From positions 1 through 47,335 of the forward strand of contig CAZBMW010000018.1 of assembly GCA_964493425.1 (NCBI GenBank): DNA of 47,335 bases, in the 5' to 3' direction. Origin of the DNA: CAYLMG01 sp964493425. Its GTDB lineage: Bacteria > Planctomycetota > Phycisphaerae > Sedimentisphaerales > Anaerobacaceae. Within the stretch, counting starts at the first letter, position 1, and the number at the start of each line of letters is the position of its first letter. Below the pieces are notes generated by a model. That model searched no databases, was not told the DNA's origin, and saw only the letters and a list, made by a program, of their open reading frames with translations. The position numbers and the translations under genes were made by a program. Below, one piece after another: positions 15,154 through 24,293 of the stretch.

Positions 15154-16911
15154 ATGGCACAGATAACAACCCTTGAGCAGAATATGATAAATATGATAGC
15201 GGCAGGCGAGGTGATTGAGCGGCCGGCCAGCGTGGTCAAGGAGCTTGTGGAAAACAGTATCGACGCAGGAGCAACAAAGATAACTGTATCGGTCGAGGAC
15301 GGCGGTAAAAGACTTATCAGCGTTGCCGATAACGGATGCGGTATGGAGAGCGAGGACCTAGCACTCGCTTTCGAGCCGCATACAACAAGCAAAATCAAAA
15401 CGAGCAAAGACTTGCTGGGAATATCAACTCTGGGCTTTCGAGGCGAGGCACTTGCCAGTATCGCATCGGTGGCACAAATAAAGGCCGTCAGCAAAATAAA
15501 AGATTCAAACGGCGGCAACTGCATAGAGATTGACTGCGGAAGCAAAGGGGAAATTAAACCCTGCAGCGCAGATACGGGGACAAAAATCGAAGTAAGAGAC
15601 ATATTTTACAAACTGCCTGCAAGACGGAAATTCCTGCGGACAGCGAATACGGAAATGTCACACATCAGCGAGCAGTTTATAAGAACAGCACTTTCAAACA
15701 CCGGTGTCGACTTCATACTCAACTCGAATGCAAGAATTATTTACAATCTAAAAGGCAGAGAAAGCCTGCGGCAGCGGATAACGATGCTATTCAGCTCTGA
15801 ATTGTCAGAGAATTTGATTGAAACCGAAAGTGACGAGAAAAAAACCGGCGTGCATATCTACGCCCTGCTGGGCAAACCTGAGATTTCAAGGACAAACAAC
15901 AAGCTGCAATACATATTTCTTAACGGCCGATTCATCCGCGACAAATTTATCTCGCACGCAATAAGAGAAGCCTATCGCGGCTGTATCGAAGAAAACAGGT
16001 TTCCTGTTATTTTTCTTTTCATAGATATGCCTTACGAAGAGTATGATGTGAACGTTCACCCGACGAAAATCGAGGTTCGCTTCTTCAATTCAAACCTGAT
16101 TCATTCGCAGATTCTTGCGGTCCTCCGGGAAAAACTTTTAACCGCCGATGTCGGTGTCAGTGCCAAGATACCGGCCGGTGAGCCAAGAAGCCGTCAAATC
16201 AACGAAGCTATGGCAGAATTTTTCAAGAAATACCGCCCTATCCACACTCAGCAGCAGATGGATTTGCAGAGGGCAGAGCCAGCCAGGAAATATAAAAGCC
16301 AATACAGGCCCGGCACAGAATATGAACGTCCAGTGTCGCAGAAAAGAAATTTTCTGCAGATTCACGATTCTTACATCGTCACCGAAACCGAAGAAGGCTT
16401 CTGCATTATCGACCAGCACGCGCTGCACGAGAGGATAATGTACGAGAACCTGCGCAGAAGGATAAATGCTGGAAAGCTCGAATCCCAAAAACTTCTTTTG
16501 CCGGAAAGCTTCGAGCTGACGGCCAGCGAAGCTGAAGCAATCCGCAACAATATAGAGCTGATTGAAAAATTAGGGATTGAGATCGTTGATTTCGGGCCGA
16601 GAACTATGGCGATACAGGCATTTGCTGTTATGCTCGCCAAGGCTTCACCGGTCGAGTTTTTAAGAGACCTGGTGGGACTGCTGACAGACAAAAGCAAAAT
16701 TGAAAACGGTGAAAAGCTGCTTGACGAGGTTCTAAATATGGCAGCGTGCAAAGCCGCCGTCAAGGCAGGCCAAAGACTCAGTGACAGCGAGATAGAACAA
16801 CTGCTGGCCGACAAAGATACACTGGAAAGAGCAGGCCGATGCCCCCACGGCAGGCCGACCATGATAAAATTCTCGAAAGCCGAACTTGAAAAACAATTCA
16901 AGAGGACGTGA
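15154..16911 (+). CDS. mutL: DNA mismatch repair protein MutL (endonuclease type)
   Basis: Links MutS mismatch recognition to strand incision. The GHKL ATPase motifs are intact: AAGEVIERPASVVKELVENS, DAGATKI, DNGCGM and TLGFRGEALASIASV. The transducer domain has NVHPTKIEVRF. The C-terminal domain has the metal-binding endonuclease motif DQHALHERIMYE near residue 425 and the companion CKAAVKAG and CPHGRPT motifs, so this MutL should nick DNA itself, as in organisms without MutH. Length 585 residues. The ATG of the next gene overlaps its stop (TGATG), which suggests translational coupling to the cobalamin-importer genes. Confidence 0.97.
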   Translation: MAQITTLEQNMINMIAAGEVIERPASVVKELVENSIDAGATKITVSVEDGGKRLISVADNGCGMESEDLALAFEPHTTSKIKTSKDLLGISTLGFRGEALASIASVAQIKAVSKIKDSNGGNCIEIDCGSKGEIKPCSADTGTKIEVRDIFYKLPARRKFLRTANTEMSHISEQFIRTALSNTGVDFILNSNARIIYNLKGRESLRQRITMLFSSELSENLIETESDEKKTGVHIYALLGKPEISRTNNKLQYIFLNGRFIRDKFISHAIREAYRGCIEENRFPVIFLFIDMPYEEYDVNVHPTKIEVRFFNSNLIHSQILAVLREKLLTADVGVSAKIPAGEPRSRQINEAMAEFFKKYRPIHTQQQMDLQRAEPARKYKSQYRPGTEYERPVSQKRNFLQIHDSYIVTETEEGFCIIDQHALHERIMYENLRRRINAGKLESQKLLLPESFELTASEAEAIRNNIELIEKLGIEIVDFGPRTMAIQAFAVMLAKASPVEFLRDLVGLLTDKSKIENGEKLLDEVLNMAACKAAVKAGQRLSDSEIEQLLADKDTLERAGRCPHGRPTMIKFSKAELEKQFKRT

Positions 16912-17813
16912 TGAAAAAAATCCCTGCGACAGCAGCTTTTTTAATCGTGCTAATTATCATCCTGGTAATAACAGTTTCAGAAAAGAATAAAAAAGAGGAT
17001 ATTCCGCAATCGGCTAAAAAACCGGAAAGAATCGTAACACTGGCACCGAACCTTACTGAGATTGTATTCGAGCTCGGACTCGGCCCGAGGGTAGCGGCTG
17101 TCACGAGCGACAGTGATTTTCCGGCTGAAGCAAAAAGTAAACTAAAAATAGGTAACTTCTGGCGGCCCGACATTGAGGCTATAATCGCAGCAAAGCCTGA
17201 CTTGATTTTAGCTCTTCCGAGCGAACACCAGATAGAAATCACAGAAAATTTACGACAGTCCGGATACAGGATTTTGACAGTAAAACTCGAAACAATCGAC
17301 GAGCTTAAAAGCGGAATCTGCGATATCGGCAAGGCAACCGACTGTCAGGAGCAGGCAAATAAGCTTGCAGAAAAAATCGAACAGCAGATAAGCAGTATTA
17401 AAGAAAAAAATACTCACGAGAAAAAACCGAAGGTACTATGGGTAGTACAGGCTGAGCCTTTACGTGTCGCGGGCGTAAATACATTCTTAAATGATATTAT
17501 AGAGTTAGCAGGCGGCAAAAATGCGGTCGGAGAAACCATTCAGCAATATCCATCGTTAAGCTATGAGCAGCTTCTCGCAGCAGCACCGGAAGTGATAATA
17601 CATTCAACTATGACGACAGGGTCGATTGAAAAAGAGCAGGAGGCGGCAAGGTCTTTCTGGAGCAAACACGAGAGCCTGCCTGCAGTAAAGAGCGGCAGAA
17701 TCTACGCCGTCGACTCCGACGTGACTTTGCGGCTTGGGCCGAGACTACCCGAAGGCGTGAAAACCATTGCCGATTTACTACACCCGCCTGCGGATTTCAA
17801 TACGAAAGAATAA
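16911..17813 (+). CDS. btuF: Cobalamin-type ABC transporter substrate-binding protein
   Basis: A 300-residue exported protein of the class III binding-protein fold. One hydrophobic N-terminal helix (residues ~6-22) serves as signal or anchor; no lipobox cysteine is visible. Family wording: RIVTLAPNLTEIVFELGLG, a VTSDSDFPAEAK loop, DIEAIIAAKPDLILA, and C-terminal YPSLSYEQLLAAAPEVIIH. Binding proteins of this fold carry cobalamin, haem or ferric siderophores. The adjacent DUF71 gene favours cobalamin. It overlaps the mutL stop, has the SD AAGAGGA, and is followed by the DUF71, permease and ATPase genes. Confidence 0.85.
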   Translation: MKKIPATAAFLIVLIIILVITVSEKNKKEDIPQSAKKPERIVTLAPNLTEIVFELGLGPRVAAVTSDSDFPAEAKSKLKIGNFWRPDIEAIIAAKPDLILALPSEHQIEITENLRQSGYRILTVKLETIDELKSGICDIGKATDCQEQANKLAEKIEQQISSIKEKNTHEKKPKVLWVVQAEPLRVAGVNTFLNDIIELAGGKNAVGETIQQYPSLSYEQLLAAAPEVIIHSTMTTGSIEKEQEAARSFWSKHESLPAVKSGRIYAVDSDVTLRLGPRLPEGVKTIADLLHPPADFNTKE

Positions 17814-17818
17814 AAAGG

Positions 17819-18484
17819 ATGAAAGAGAAGGTTTTATTTTCCTGGAGCGGCGGCAAGGACAGCGCCCTTGCACTTTACGAGGTTCAACAGGCCGGCAGAT
17901 ACGAAGTAGTGTCACTTATAACCACCCTGTCGGCAGAGAACAAGAGAAGCTTTATGAATAACGTAAAAGTGGAACTTCTCGAAAGACAGGCACAATCAAT
18001 GGGCCTTTCAATAGAAAAGGTATTCGTATCAGAAAAAGACTCGCAAAAAGACTATAAATCTCAAATGCGAAAAGTACTGAGACGATATTTATCGAAGGGT
18101 GTAAGAACAGTAGTATTCGGTGACATATTCCTGGAAGATTTGAGAAGGCAACGGCAAAATAATTTAGCAAAGCTAAAAATGAAGGCCATTTTCCCCTTGT
18201 GGAAAAAAGATACCAATAGACTTGCAAGAACAATAATACGGCTCGGCTTCAAAACAATAATCACCTGCACGGACCGTTCAATTTTAAGCGGTAATTTTAC
18301 GGGCAGAGAATTCGATGAGAGTTTTCTTTCAGAGCTACCCTCTAACATAGATGCCTGTGGAGAAAACGGAGAGTTCCACACATTCGTTTACGACGGGCCG
18401 ATATTTCACAAAAAGGTACACTTCACAAAAGGCAAGGTTATAATAAAGGATAAAAATTTTCACTACTGTGACCTGATTGAATGA
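17819..18484 (+). CDS. DUF71/Dph6-like PP-loop ATP pyrophosphatase, predicted B12-salvage type
   Basis: A 221-residue cytosolic protein. The PP-loop SWSGGKDSALALYE lies at the N-terminus and the family hallmark CGENGEFHTFVYDGPIF near residue 180. In eukaryotes and archaea the family contains diphthine-ammonia ligase (Dph6). Bacteria lack diphthamide, and published comparative genomics of DUF71/COG2102 proposed a second subgroup linked to vitamin B12 salvage because it neighbours btuFCD genes. Exactly that arrangement is seen here: the gene sits between the binding protein and the permease with a 5-base gap upstream and a 4-base overlap downstream. Substrate is unproven; amidation of a corrinoid precursor is an inference. 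Confidence 0.8.
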   Translation: MKEKVLFSWSGGKDSALALYEVQQAGRYEVVSLITTLSAENKRSFMNNVKVELLERQAQSMGLSIEKVFVSEKDSQKDYKSQMRKVLRRYLSKGVRTVVFGDIFLEDLRRQRQNNLAKLKMKAIFPLWKKDTNRLARTIIRLGFKTIITCTDRSILSGNFTGREFDESFLSELPSNIDACGENGEFHTFVYDGPIFHKKVHFTKGKVIIKDKNFHYCDLIE

Positions 18485-19563
18485 AACCTGTGAATATGAA
18501 TGAAGACAACACTACAGATAAAACACAAAGAGAGCGGCTGAAGGTACTAACAGGCAAAAAACTCTTAATGCAAACTTCAATATGCTCAGGCGTACTTATA
18601 CTGGTGATATTTTTGTGCGTCTCAATCGGCACGCAGAAAATTTCAATTTCGAAGGTTTTCGAAGGCCCGGGAGCAGGTGCCGGTTACAATATCGATTACG
18701 AGATTTTCATATTCAGGCTAAGAAGAGTAATTACAGCAGCTCTTGTAGGCGCTGCACTGGCGGCAGCGGGCGTTATCCTCCAGGGGCTTTTGCGAAACCC
18801 GTTAGCCGACCCGTATATACTTGGTATATCCAGCGGTGCTGCACTGGGAACGATAATTGCCGTTATTTCAGGGCTGACAATCACTATCTGGGCAGGCTCG
18901 CCGATGGCCCTTTTTGCATTTGTCGGTGCTATTCTGACAATCCTGTTAGTCTGGTACATCGGGAGATTCGCGGGCAAATCTCAAGTAACAAGTCTTCTTC
19001 TCGCCGGCGTTGTAGTAAACGCCTTTCTTTCCGCAGTCATAATGTTTCTTATCTCGATAGCAAAGAGCGAGCAACTCAGGACGACGGTCTTCTGGCTAAT
19101 GGGGAATATCTCGGAAAAGTCCTGGTCTGTCATAGCCATAGCGGCAATCTTTATCGCCGGAGGAATAACAGCTTTGTTCGGTATCAGCTATAGACTGAAT
19201 GCACTTACGCTGGGCGATTCTGAAGCTAAAAACCTCGGCGTTGATACAGCAACAATAAGAACAGCTGCGTTCGGCTTTTCAGCTTTTATTACGGCTGTTG
19301 CGGTCAGCCTGAGCGGGCTAATCGGCTTTGTGGGCCTTATCGTCCCTCACGGTGTCCGACTTGTATTCGGGCCTGACCACCGGCAATTGCTGCCGCTCAG
19401 CGCTTTAATCGGCGGAATATTTCTCATTATCGCAGACACCATCGCACGTACAATCTTCGGTGCTGAACAGCTTCCTGTCGGTGTAATAACCGCTATTGTC
19501 GGAGGTCCTTTCTTTTTGATATTGCTTGCAAGATACAGCAAAAAAGTGGGCTGGCTAAAATGA
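18481..19563 (+). CDS. btuC: FecCD/BtuC-family ABC transporter permease
   Basis: A 360-residue inner-membrane permease with about ten hydrophobic helices after a polar 30-residue N-terminus. Family motifs include LRRVITAALVGAALAAAGVILQGLLRNPLADPYILG, quoted here only as the blocks LRRVITAALVG and NPLADPYILGISSGAALG, plus GFVGLIVPHGVRLVFGPDHR near residue 290, the cytoplasmic coupling loop that contacts the ATPase. The ATG overlaps the upstream stop (GAATGA) and its own end overlaps the ATPase start, typical of a tight operon. It would move cobalamin or a similar chelate. Confidence 0.92.
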   Translation: MKPVNMNEDNTTDKTQRERLKVLTGKKLLMQTSICSGVLILVIFLCVSIGTQKISISKVFEGPGAGAGYNIDYEIFIFRLRRVITAALVGAALAAAGVILQGLLRNPLADPYILGISSGAALGTIIAVISGLTITIWAGSPMALFAFVGAILTILLVWYIGRFAGKSQVTSLLLAGVVVNAFLSAVIMFLISIAKSEQLRTTVFWLMGNISEKSWSVIAIAAIFIAGGITALFGISYRLNALTLGDSEAKNLGVDTATIRTAAFGFSAFITAVAVSLSGLIGFVGLIVPHGVRLVFGPDHRQLLPLSALIGGIFLIIADTIARTIFGAEQLPVGVITAIVGGPFFLILLARYSKKVGWLK

Positions 19564-20384
19564 AAGATATTATAAAAGTTGAAAATTTAACTTTCAGCTA
19601 CGGTAAAAGAGCTGTTCTTAAAGAGCTGAGCTTCGATGTAAAGCAGGGTTGCTTTATCAGTATCGCAGGGCCAAACGGCGCCGGCAAAACCACCCTGCTC
19701 AATCTTCTCAGCGGCCTGTTAAAAGCCGATGCAGGTTCGGTAGAAATCGATACCAAAACGGTACAAAAGTATTCGGCGCGCAAGCTAGCCCGCAAGATTG
19801 CTTTCGTACGCCAGGAATTTATACCCGTTTTCGACTATACGGTGGCAGAGATAGTATCGATGGCGAGAATGCCATATTCGAACTCCTTCGGATTCGAAAG
19901 CGAGGCGGACAAAAAGCTTATAACCGAAGCCCTGACAATTACCGATACTATTCAATTCGCCAATCGGCCTCTCGAAAGCCTCAGCGGGGGCGAAAGGCAG
20001 CGAGTCTTTATCGCAAGAGCCTTCGCCCAGGACACTGCAATTCTGCTGCTCGATGAGCCTACAAGCTTTCTGGACTATAAACACCAAGTTGGTATTTACG
20101 ATTTGCTGAAAAAAGCCCAAGAGAAAAAACAAAAAACAATATTGACCGTAACGCACGATATTAATCTCGCAGCACAGTATGCGGATGTCGCCCTGCTAAT
20201 CGCTTCGGATAACAGCTATGTATATGGACCAACGATGGAGGTCTTCAGCCAGAAACAAGTCGAGAAATTCTTCGATACGAAGATATTTACAGCTGATATC
20301 GGGCAAGGCAAATTTTTCCTACCCCTGGGAAAGTATGCAAAAGACGCCGGAGTAATAAAAGCTGACAACAAAAGGCAAAAGTAG
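19560..20384 (+). CDS. btuD: ABC transporter ATP-binding protein (BtuD/FecE type)
   Basis: A 274-residue ATPase: Walker A GPNGAGKTTLLNLLSG, Q-loop FVRQEF, ABC signature LSGGERQRVFIARAFAQ, Walker B AILLLDEPTSFLD and H-loop TVTHDINLAAQYAD. It energises the neighbouring permease and overlaps its stop by four bases. The C-terminal ~40 residues carry the extra domain usual for iron-chelate/B12 ATPases. No cobalamin riboswitch is visible upstream of the operon. It is the last gene of the mutL-btu cluster. Confidence 0.92.
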   Translation: MKDIIKVENLTFSYGKRAVLKELSFDVKQGCFISIAGPNGAGKTTLLNLLSGLLKADAGSVEIDTKTVQKYSARKLARKIAFVRQEFIPVFDYTVAEIVSMARMPYSNSFGFESEADKKLITEALTITDTIQFANRPLESLSGGERQRVFIARAFAQDTAILLLDEPTSFLDYKHQVGIYDLLKKAQEKKQKTILTVTHDINLAAQYADVALLIASDNSYVYGPTMEVFSQKQVEKFFDTKIFTADIGQGKFFLPLGKYAKDAGVIKADNKRQK

Positions 20385-20603
20385 TATACCTCAAAACTTC
20401 AACAACCATAACTTCCTTTTAGACGGCAAGTTACATCAATTTTGATAATTTGATTTGATTTTCTCAAGTCAGTTCAATATACTGTCGAATCTTGATACGG
20501 CCTTTTACAAGCTAAAAAGCCATTATTCAGCATAAAAAGTATTTTATAATGCTGATTTCTTTAGACAAAAACTTCTATGAATAGGTAAAGGAAAGGTAAC
20601 GAA

Positions 20604-21062
20604 GTGGCACAGAAACGCAGCAAAAAAAGAGTACTGAAAAAAGCAGATTCTACAAAGACAAAAAAAACCAATCTCAGCACAAAAGAGCTTGAGAAGTTCA
20701 AAGAAATGCTGCTCGATAAACGTCGCGAGATATTCCGCAGCGTATATGAAATGGAGGACGAAACGCTGAGAAAATCTCGACTCGATGCCACGGGTGACCT
20801 TTCGAGTATGCCTATTCATATGGCTGACCTCGGTTCGGACAATTACGAGCAGGAATTTGCACTCGAATTGATGGACAGTGAAAGAAAACTACTAAGAGAA
20901 ATCGACGAAGCTCTTACGCGTATCGAAGAAGGAACTTACGGTATCTGCGAGGGTCTGAATAAACCGATCCCTAAATCAAGACTGAAGGCCCAGCCCTGGG
21001 CGAGATACAGCGTCGAATACGCCGAAATGCTCGAAAAAGGACTTGTAAGAGAAGAGCAGTAA
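20604..21062 (+). CDS. DksA/TraR-family protein lacking most zinc cysteines
   Basis: A 152-residue protein with a basic, lysine-rich N-terminus, a coiled-coil core (ELEKFKEMLLDKRREIFRSV onward) and the C-terminal globular module GTYGICEGLNKPIPKSRLKA. In canonical DksA this module has four zinc cysteines (C-x2-C...C-x2-C). Here only the first, near residue 115, remains; the others are replaced (Leu, then Ser and Tyr in ARYSVEYAEM). Known family role: binding the RNA polymerase secondary channel and modulating initiation with ppGpp. The coiled-coil region DATGDLSSMPIHMADLGSDN resembles the bacterial DksA-like group. The GTG start has AAAGGTAACGAA upstream. Followed by yacG. Confidence 0.85.
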   Translation: MAQKRSKKRVLKKADSTKTKKTNLSTKELEKFKEMLLDKRREIFRSVYEMEDETLRKSRLDATGDLSSMPIHMADLGSDNYEQEFALELMDSERKLLREIDEALTRIEEGTYGICEGLNKPIPKSRLKAQPWARYSVEYAEMLEKGLVREEQ

Positions 21063-21150
21063 ACCTTAAGAAAATAGCTTTTAAATCCTAAAGAACACTG
21101 AAGCATCGTTTATTTTAAGCACAGAAATATCGAAATTCAAGTCTGTGAAA

Positions 21151-21339
21151 ATGAGACATAGATGCCCAACCTGCAAAAAATATTTCAAAGCAGCATCTGA
21201 AAAATCAAAATATTTCCCATTCTGCTCAGAAAGATGCAAGCTGATAGATTTGGGCGAGTGGCTCGAGGCCAGATACAAAATAATCGCCCCCGTTTCCGAA
21301 GACAAATCCGACAAACAAGCAAACAATGACAAGCGATAA
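21151..21339 (+). CDS. yacG: YacG/DUF329 zinc-binding protein
   Basis: A 62-residue protein with the family zinc knuckle: RCPTCKKYF then FPFCSERCKLIDLGEWL, giving the C-x2-C...C-x3-C pattern, followed by a short charged tail. E. coli YacG was reported to inhibit DNA gyrase by binding GyrB. A GTG at 21145 would add two residues. It lies about 90 bases after the DksA-like gene on the same strand. Confidence 0.88.
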   Translation: MRHRCPTCKKYFKAASEKSKYFPFCSERCKLIDLGEWLEARYKIIAPVSEDKSDKQANNDKR

Positions 21340-21446
21340 AAATCCTGTAAAATTTATTGAAAACGACCGATAATAGGTGTATAAATCAGGCGTGCACGGA
21401 TTAGTCAAAAAATGATTATGAATGGAATTGTTCGAAAGGATAGGAA

Positions 21447-22733
21447 ATGAACACCAATCAAAATCTAACTGAAGGCCTTAAAAACTCTCTTTTTTTGAAA
21501 ATTTTCCAGACATTCCGCATAGCTATCCAGCCTAAAAGCCTGATAATCGCCCTATTAGCCCTGACAGTCATCTGCCTTGTGGGCTGGGTTCTGGATATTT
21601 CCGACACCGTTGTCAAAACAAGCGACGGAACAACCGAGCTCGACATTTATTTAACGGAGCCTGACCGAGTACCGTACTTTATCAAGACAAACGAGGAAAT
21701 CGGCTGTGAACACACCGGCGTTTTCGCCACTGTATGGAAGTTTGCCGCTTTAAGATTCAACAGCGCTGTCAATTCTCTGCTACAGCTTAATCTTCAGCAG
21801 TTCTCATTCGACATTGTCAGCTACTGCCGAGCGATGAAATGGGCCTTCAAGTATCATACAATTTACTGCATACTTTTCGGGTTGATAAAGCTGTGCATCA
21901 TATCAGTCGCAGGCGGTGCTATCTGCCGTATAGCAGCACTGCAGCTTGCTCGAGGTGAAAAGGCCGGCCTGTTCGAAGCTCTGCAATACAGCGGCAGGAA
22001 ATTTACCAGCTTTTTTGCAGCGCCGCTTATTCCAATCGCAATCATTATCGTGATAGGACTTTTAATATCGCTGCTGGGACTTGTAGGAAACATACCGTAT
22101 ATCGGTGAACTGATAATGGGTATATTTATGTTCCTTGCTATTCTTGCAGGCGTGCTTCTGGCTATAATTACGATAGGTGCAATCGGAGGAGTTAACCTGA
22201 TGTTCCCGGCGGTGGCGTATGACGGCTCGGATTGCTTCGACGCTATAAGCCGCTCAATGAGCTACGTATATGCACGGCCGTGGCGGATGGCATTTTATAC
22301 TGCGGTGGCTTTAATCTACGGCGCCATCTGTTATATATTTGTTCGCTTCTTCGCGTTTCTGCTGCTGTTCATTACGCATTTGTTCTTAGGGATAGGAATC
22401 TTTGTCGATAGCAGCAGCAAGGATGTTGACAAGCTATCGGCATTGTGGCCGGAAAGCAACTTCGGGATACTTCTCGGCCCCATCAGCTTCGCAAATGCGA
22501 ACTTTACGGAGTCAGTCGCGATAGTTATCACTTATATATGGCTTTTGATTGTCGTCGGACTGGTAATCTCTTTTGTAATCAGCTTTTACTTTTCAGTAAA
22601 TACAGTCATTTATTCGCTTATGCGCCAGCGTGTCGATGGCACCGGCTTCGACGATATCTATACCATTCCTGAGGAAACGGGCCAGCAGATGCAGCCAGAA
22701 CAAACCAGCGAAGAACCAGAGGCACAGACTTAA
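21447..22733 (+). CDS. Polytopic membrane protein, unknown function
   Basis: A 428-residue protein with a good SD (AAAGGATAGGAA) and roughly seven hydrophobic helices: about residues 33-51, 140-160, 192-215, 222-250, 280-300, 303-325 and 368-395. A non-membrane loop of ~85 residues follows the first helix (contains TEPDRVPYFIKTNEEIGCEH). The C-terminus is cytosolic or acidic, rich in Glu and Gln. No catalytic motif is seen. Conserved multi-helix proteins of this kind are known in planctomycete genomes, but I do not recognise a named family. It converges with rhaB. Confidence 0.75.
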   Translation: MNTNQNLTEGLKNSLFLKIFQTFRIAIQPKSLIIALLALTVICLVGWVLDISDTVVKTSDGTTELDIYLTEPDRVPYFIKTNEEIGCEHTGVFATVWKFAALRFNSAVNSLLQLNLQQFSFDIVSYCRAMKWAFKYHTIYCILFGLIKLCIISVAGGAICRIAALQLARGEKAGLFEALQYSGRKFTSFFAAPLIPIAIIIVIGLLISLLGLVGNIPYIGELIMGIFMFLAILAGVLLAIITIGAIGGVNLMFPAVAYDGSDCFDAISRSMSYVYARPWRMAFYTAVALIYGAICYIFVRFFAFLLLFITHLFLGIGIFVDSSSKDVDKLSALWPESNFGILLGPISFANANFTESVAIVITYIWLLIVVGLVISFVISFYFSVNTVIYSLMRQRVDGTGFDDIYTIPEETGQQMQPEQTSEEPEAQT

Positions 22734-22817
22734 ATCATCGGAAACTGCGGAAGAACAAAATCAATAACCACTGCGGATTTAATTTTCCGGGGATATTTTG
22801 GTAACGACAACTAACTT

Positions 22818-24290
22818 TTATGCAATGGGGATTTTTTGGATAAAGTCCTGCCAGGATGAGGTTTGGTGAGGTGTGTATTCGGTTATGTCAAAAGAAGCAG
22901 CGATGATTTGGCGGGCAGCGGCAATACAATCGATGTGGCCTGAAGAAACGGCCTGCATAACGACGTTGCCGACAACCGTGGCTTCTACAGGGCCAGCAAT
23001 TACCCTTTTGCCGGTAGCATCGGCAGTGAGCTGATTTAATAACTGGTTTTTCGAGCCGCCACCCACGACGTGTAAAACCTTAACTTCCTTAGCCAGAAGC
23101 TCTTCGAGCATCTGGAGAACCCGCCTGTAACGCACAGCCAAGCTTTCAAGTATTACCCTTACCATCTGTCCCTTATCCTCAATTGTTTGCTGCCTGGTTG
23201 ATTTTAAGAACTGGTTAATTTTTTCCGGCATATTGCCGGGTGATAAAAAGTCCTTGTATTCTGTATCAATCAATGCGGTAAAAGGCTGAGCCTTCGCGGC
23301 CATCTCTGTAAGTTCGGCATAATCATAATTGGAGCCGTCTTTTGACCATTGACTTCTGCACTGCTGAACCAGCCAGAGACCCATTATATTTTTCAACAGC
23401 CTGATTGAGCCTTCGACACCGCCCTCATTAGTAAATTCCATTTTGAAAGAAGCGTCATTAATAACGGGGCTTGGAATTTCAGCGCCTAATAGAGACCAGG
23501 TTCCGCTGGAAAGGTACGCCCAGCTTTGCCCATCAATAGCAGGTATAGCTGCTACGGCGGAAGCAGTGTCGTGAGAGCCAACTGCAATTATCGGTATCTG
23601 ATTACAGTTCAGCTCTTGTACGATTTGTTTTTTCAAGGTGCCAATATTTGTTGCCGGCTGAATAATATCAGGCAAGATGTTCTCTGGTAAATCGAGGGCC
23701 TGCAGGAGCTTTTGCGACCATCGGCCTGTCTTCATATCCGTCATTTGCGAAGTGCTGGCGATGGTATATTCGGCGCCGATTTTACCGGTTAAAAAATAAA
23801 CGAATAAATCGGGCATAAACAAAAGCTTCGAGGCTTTGGATAAAACATCCGGTTTCTGCCATTTGTATGCAAGAAGCTGATAAATGGAGTTGAACGGTAA
23901 AAACTGGATACCTGTATTGAAGTAGATGTCCTTTTTGGGGATAATTTCACAGGCCTTCTCAAGCACGCCTTCATTTCGCCTGTCACGATAATGGTAGGGA
24001 TTCTCAATAAGGTTTCCTTTTTCGTCAATAAGTCCGAAATCAACGCCCCATGTGTCAACTGCGATACTTTCAATATTGCTAGTTATGGCAAAGGCCTTTT
24101 TGATACCGGTTTTAATCTCAGAGAGTATTTTTTTAAAATCCCAGCGAAGAGAATCCTGCTGCTCCAGGGGTGAGTTTGCAAAGCGATGTACCTGCTGTAA
24201 AGATATTTTTCCATCGCTGAGAGAAGCTAACATTACGCGGCCGCTCTCTGCACCGAGGTCAACGGCAATATAGTTTGTTAAATTAGTCAT
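22818..24290 (-). CDS. rhaB: L-rhamnulokinase
   Basis: FGGY-family sugar kinase that phosphorylates L-rhamnulose to L-rhamnulose-1-phosphate with ATP. Signatures: AVDLGAESGRVM at the N-terminus, IAVDTWGVDFGLID near residue 80, NPYHYRDRRNEGV and GTWSLLGAE, and the adenosine-binding LHVVGGGSKNQLLNQLTADA near residue 410. Length 490, normal for RhaB. It begins 3 bases after the stop of the GH78 gene and is the last gene of the leftward rhaA-transporter-GH78-rhaB operon. Confidence 0.95.
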   Translation of the reverse strand: MTNLTNYIAVDLGAESGRVMLASLSDGKISLQQVHRFANSPLEQQDSLRWDFKKILSEIKTGIKKAFAITSNIESIAVDTWGVDFGLIDEKGNLIENPYHYRDRRNEGVLEKACEIIPKKDIYFNTGIQFLPFNSIYQLLAYKWQKPDVLSKASKLLFMPDLFVYFLTGKIGAEYTIASTSQMTDMKTGRWSQKLLQALDLPENILPDIIQPATNIGTLKKQIVQELNCNQIPIIAVGSHDTASAVAAIPAIDGQSWAYLSSGTWSLLGAEIPSPVINDASFKMEFTNEGGVEGSIRLLKNIMGLWLVQQCRSQWSKDGSNYDYAELTEMAAKAQPFTALIDTEYKDFLSPGNMPEKINQFLKSTRQQTIEDKGQMVRVILESLAVRYRRVLQMLEELLAKEVKVLHVVGGGSKNQLLNQLTADATGKRVIAGPVEATVVGNVVMQAVSSGHIDCIAAARQIIAASFDITEYTPHQTSSWQDFIQKIPIA

Positions 24291-24293
24291 TTC

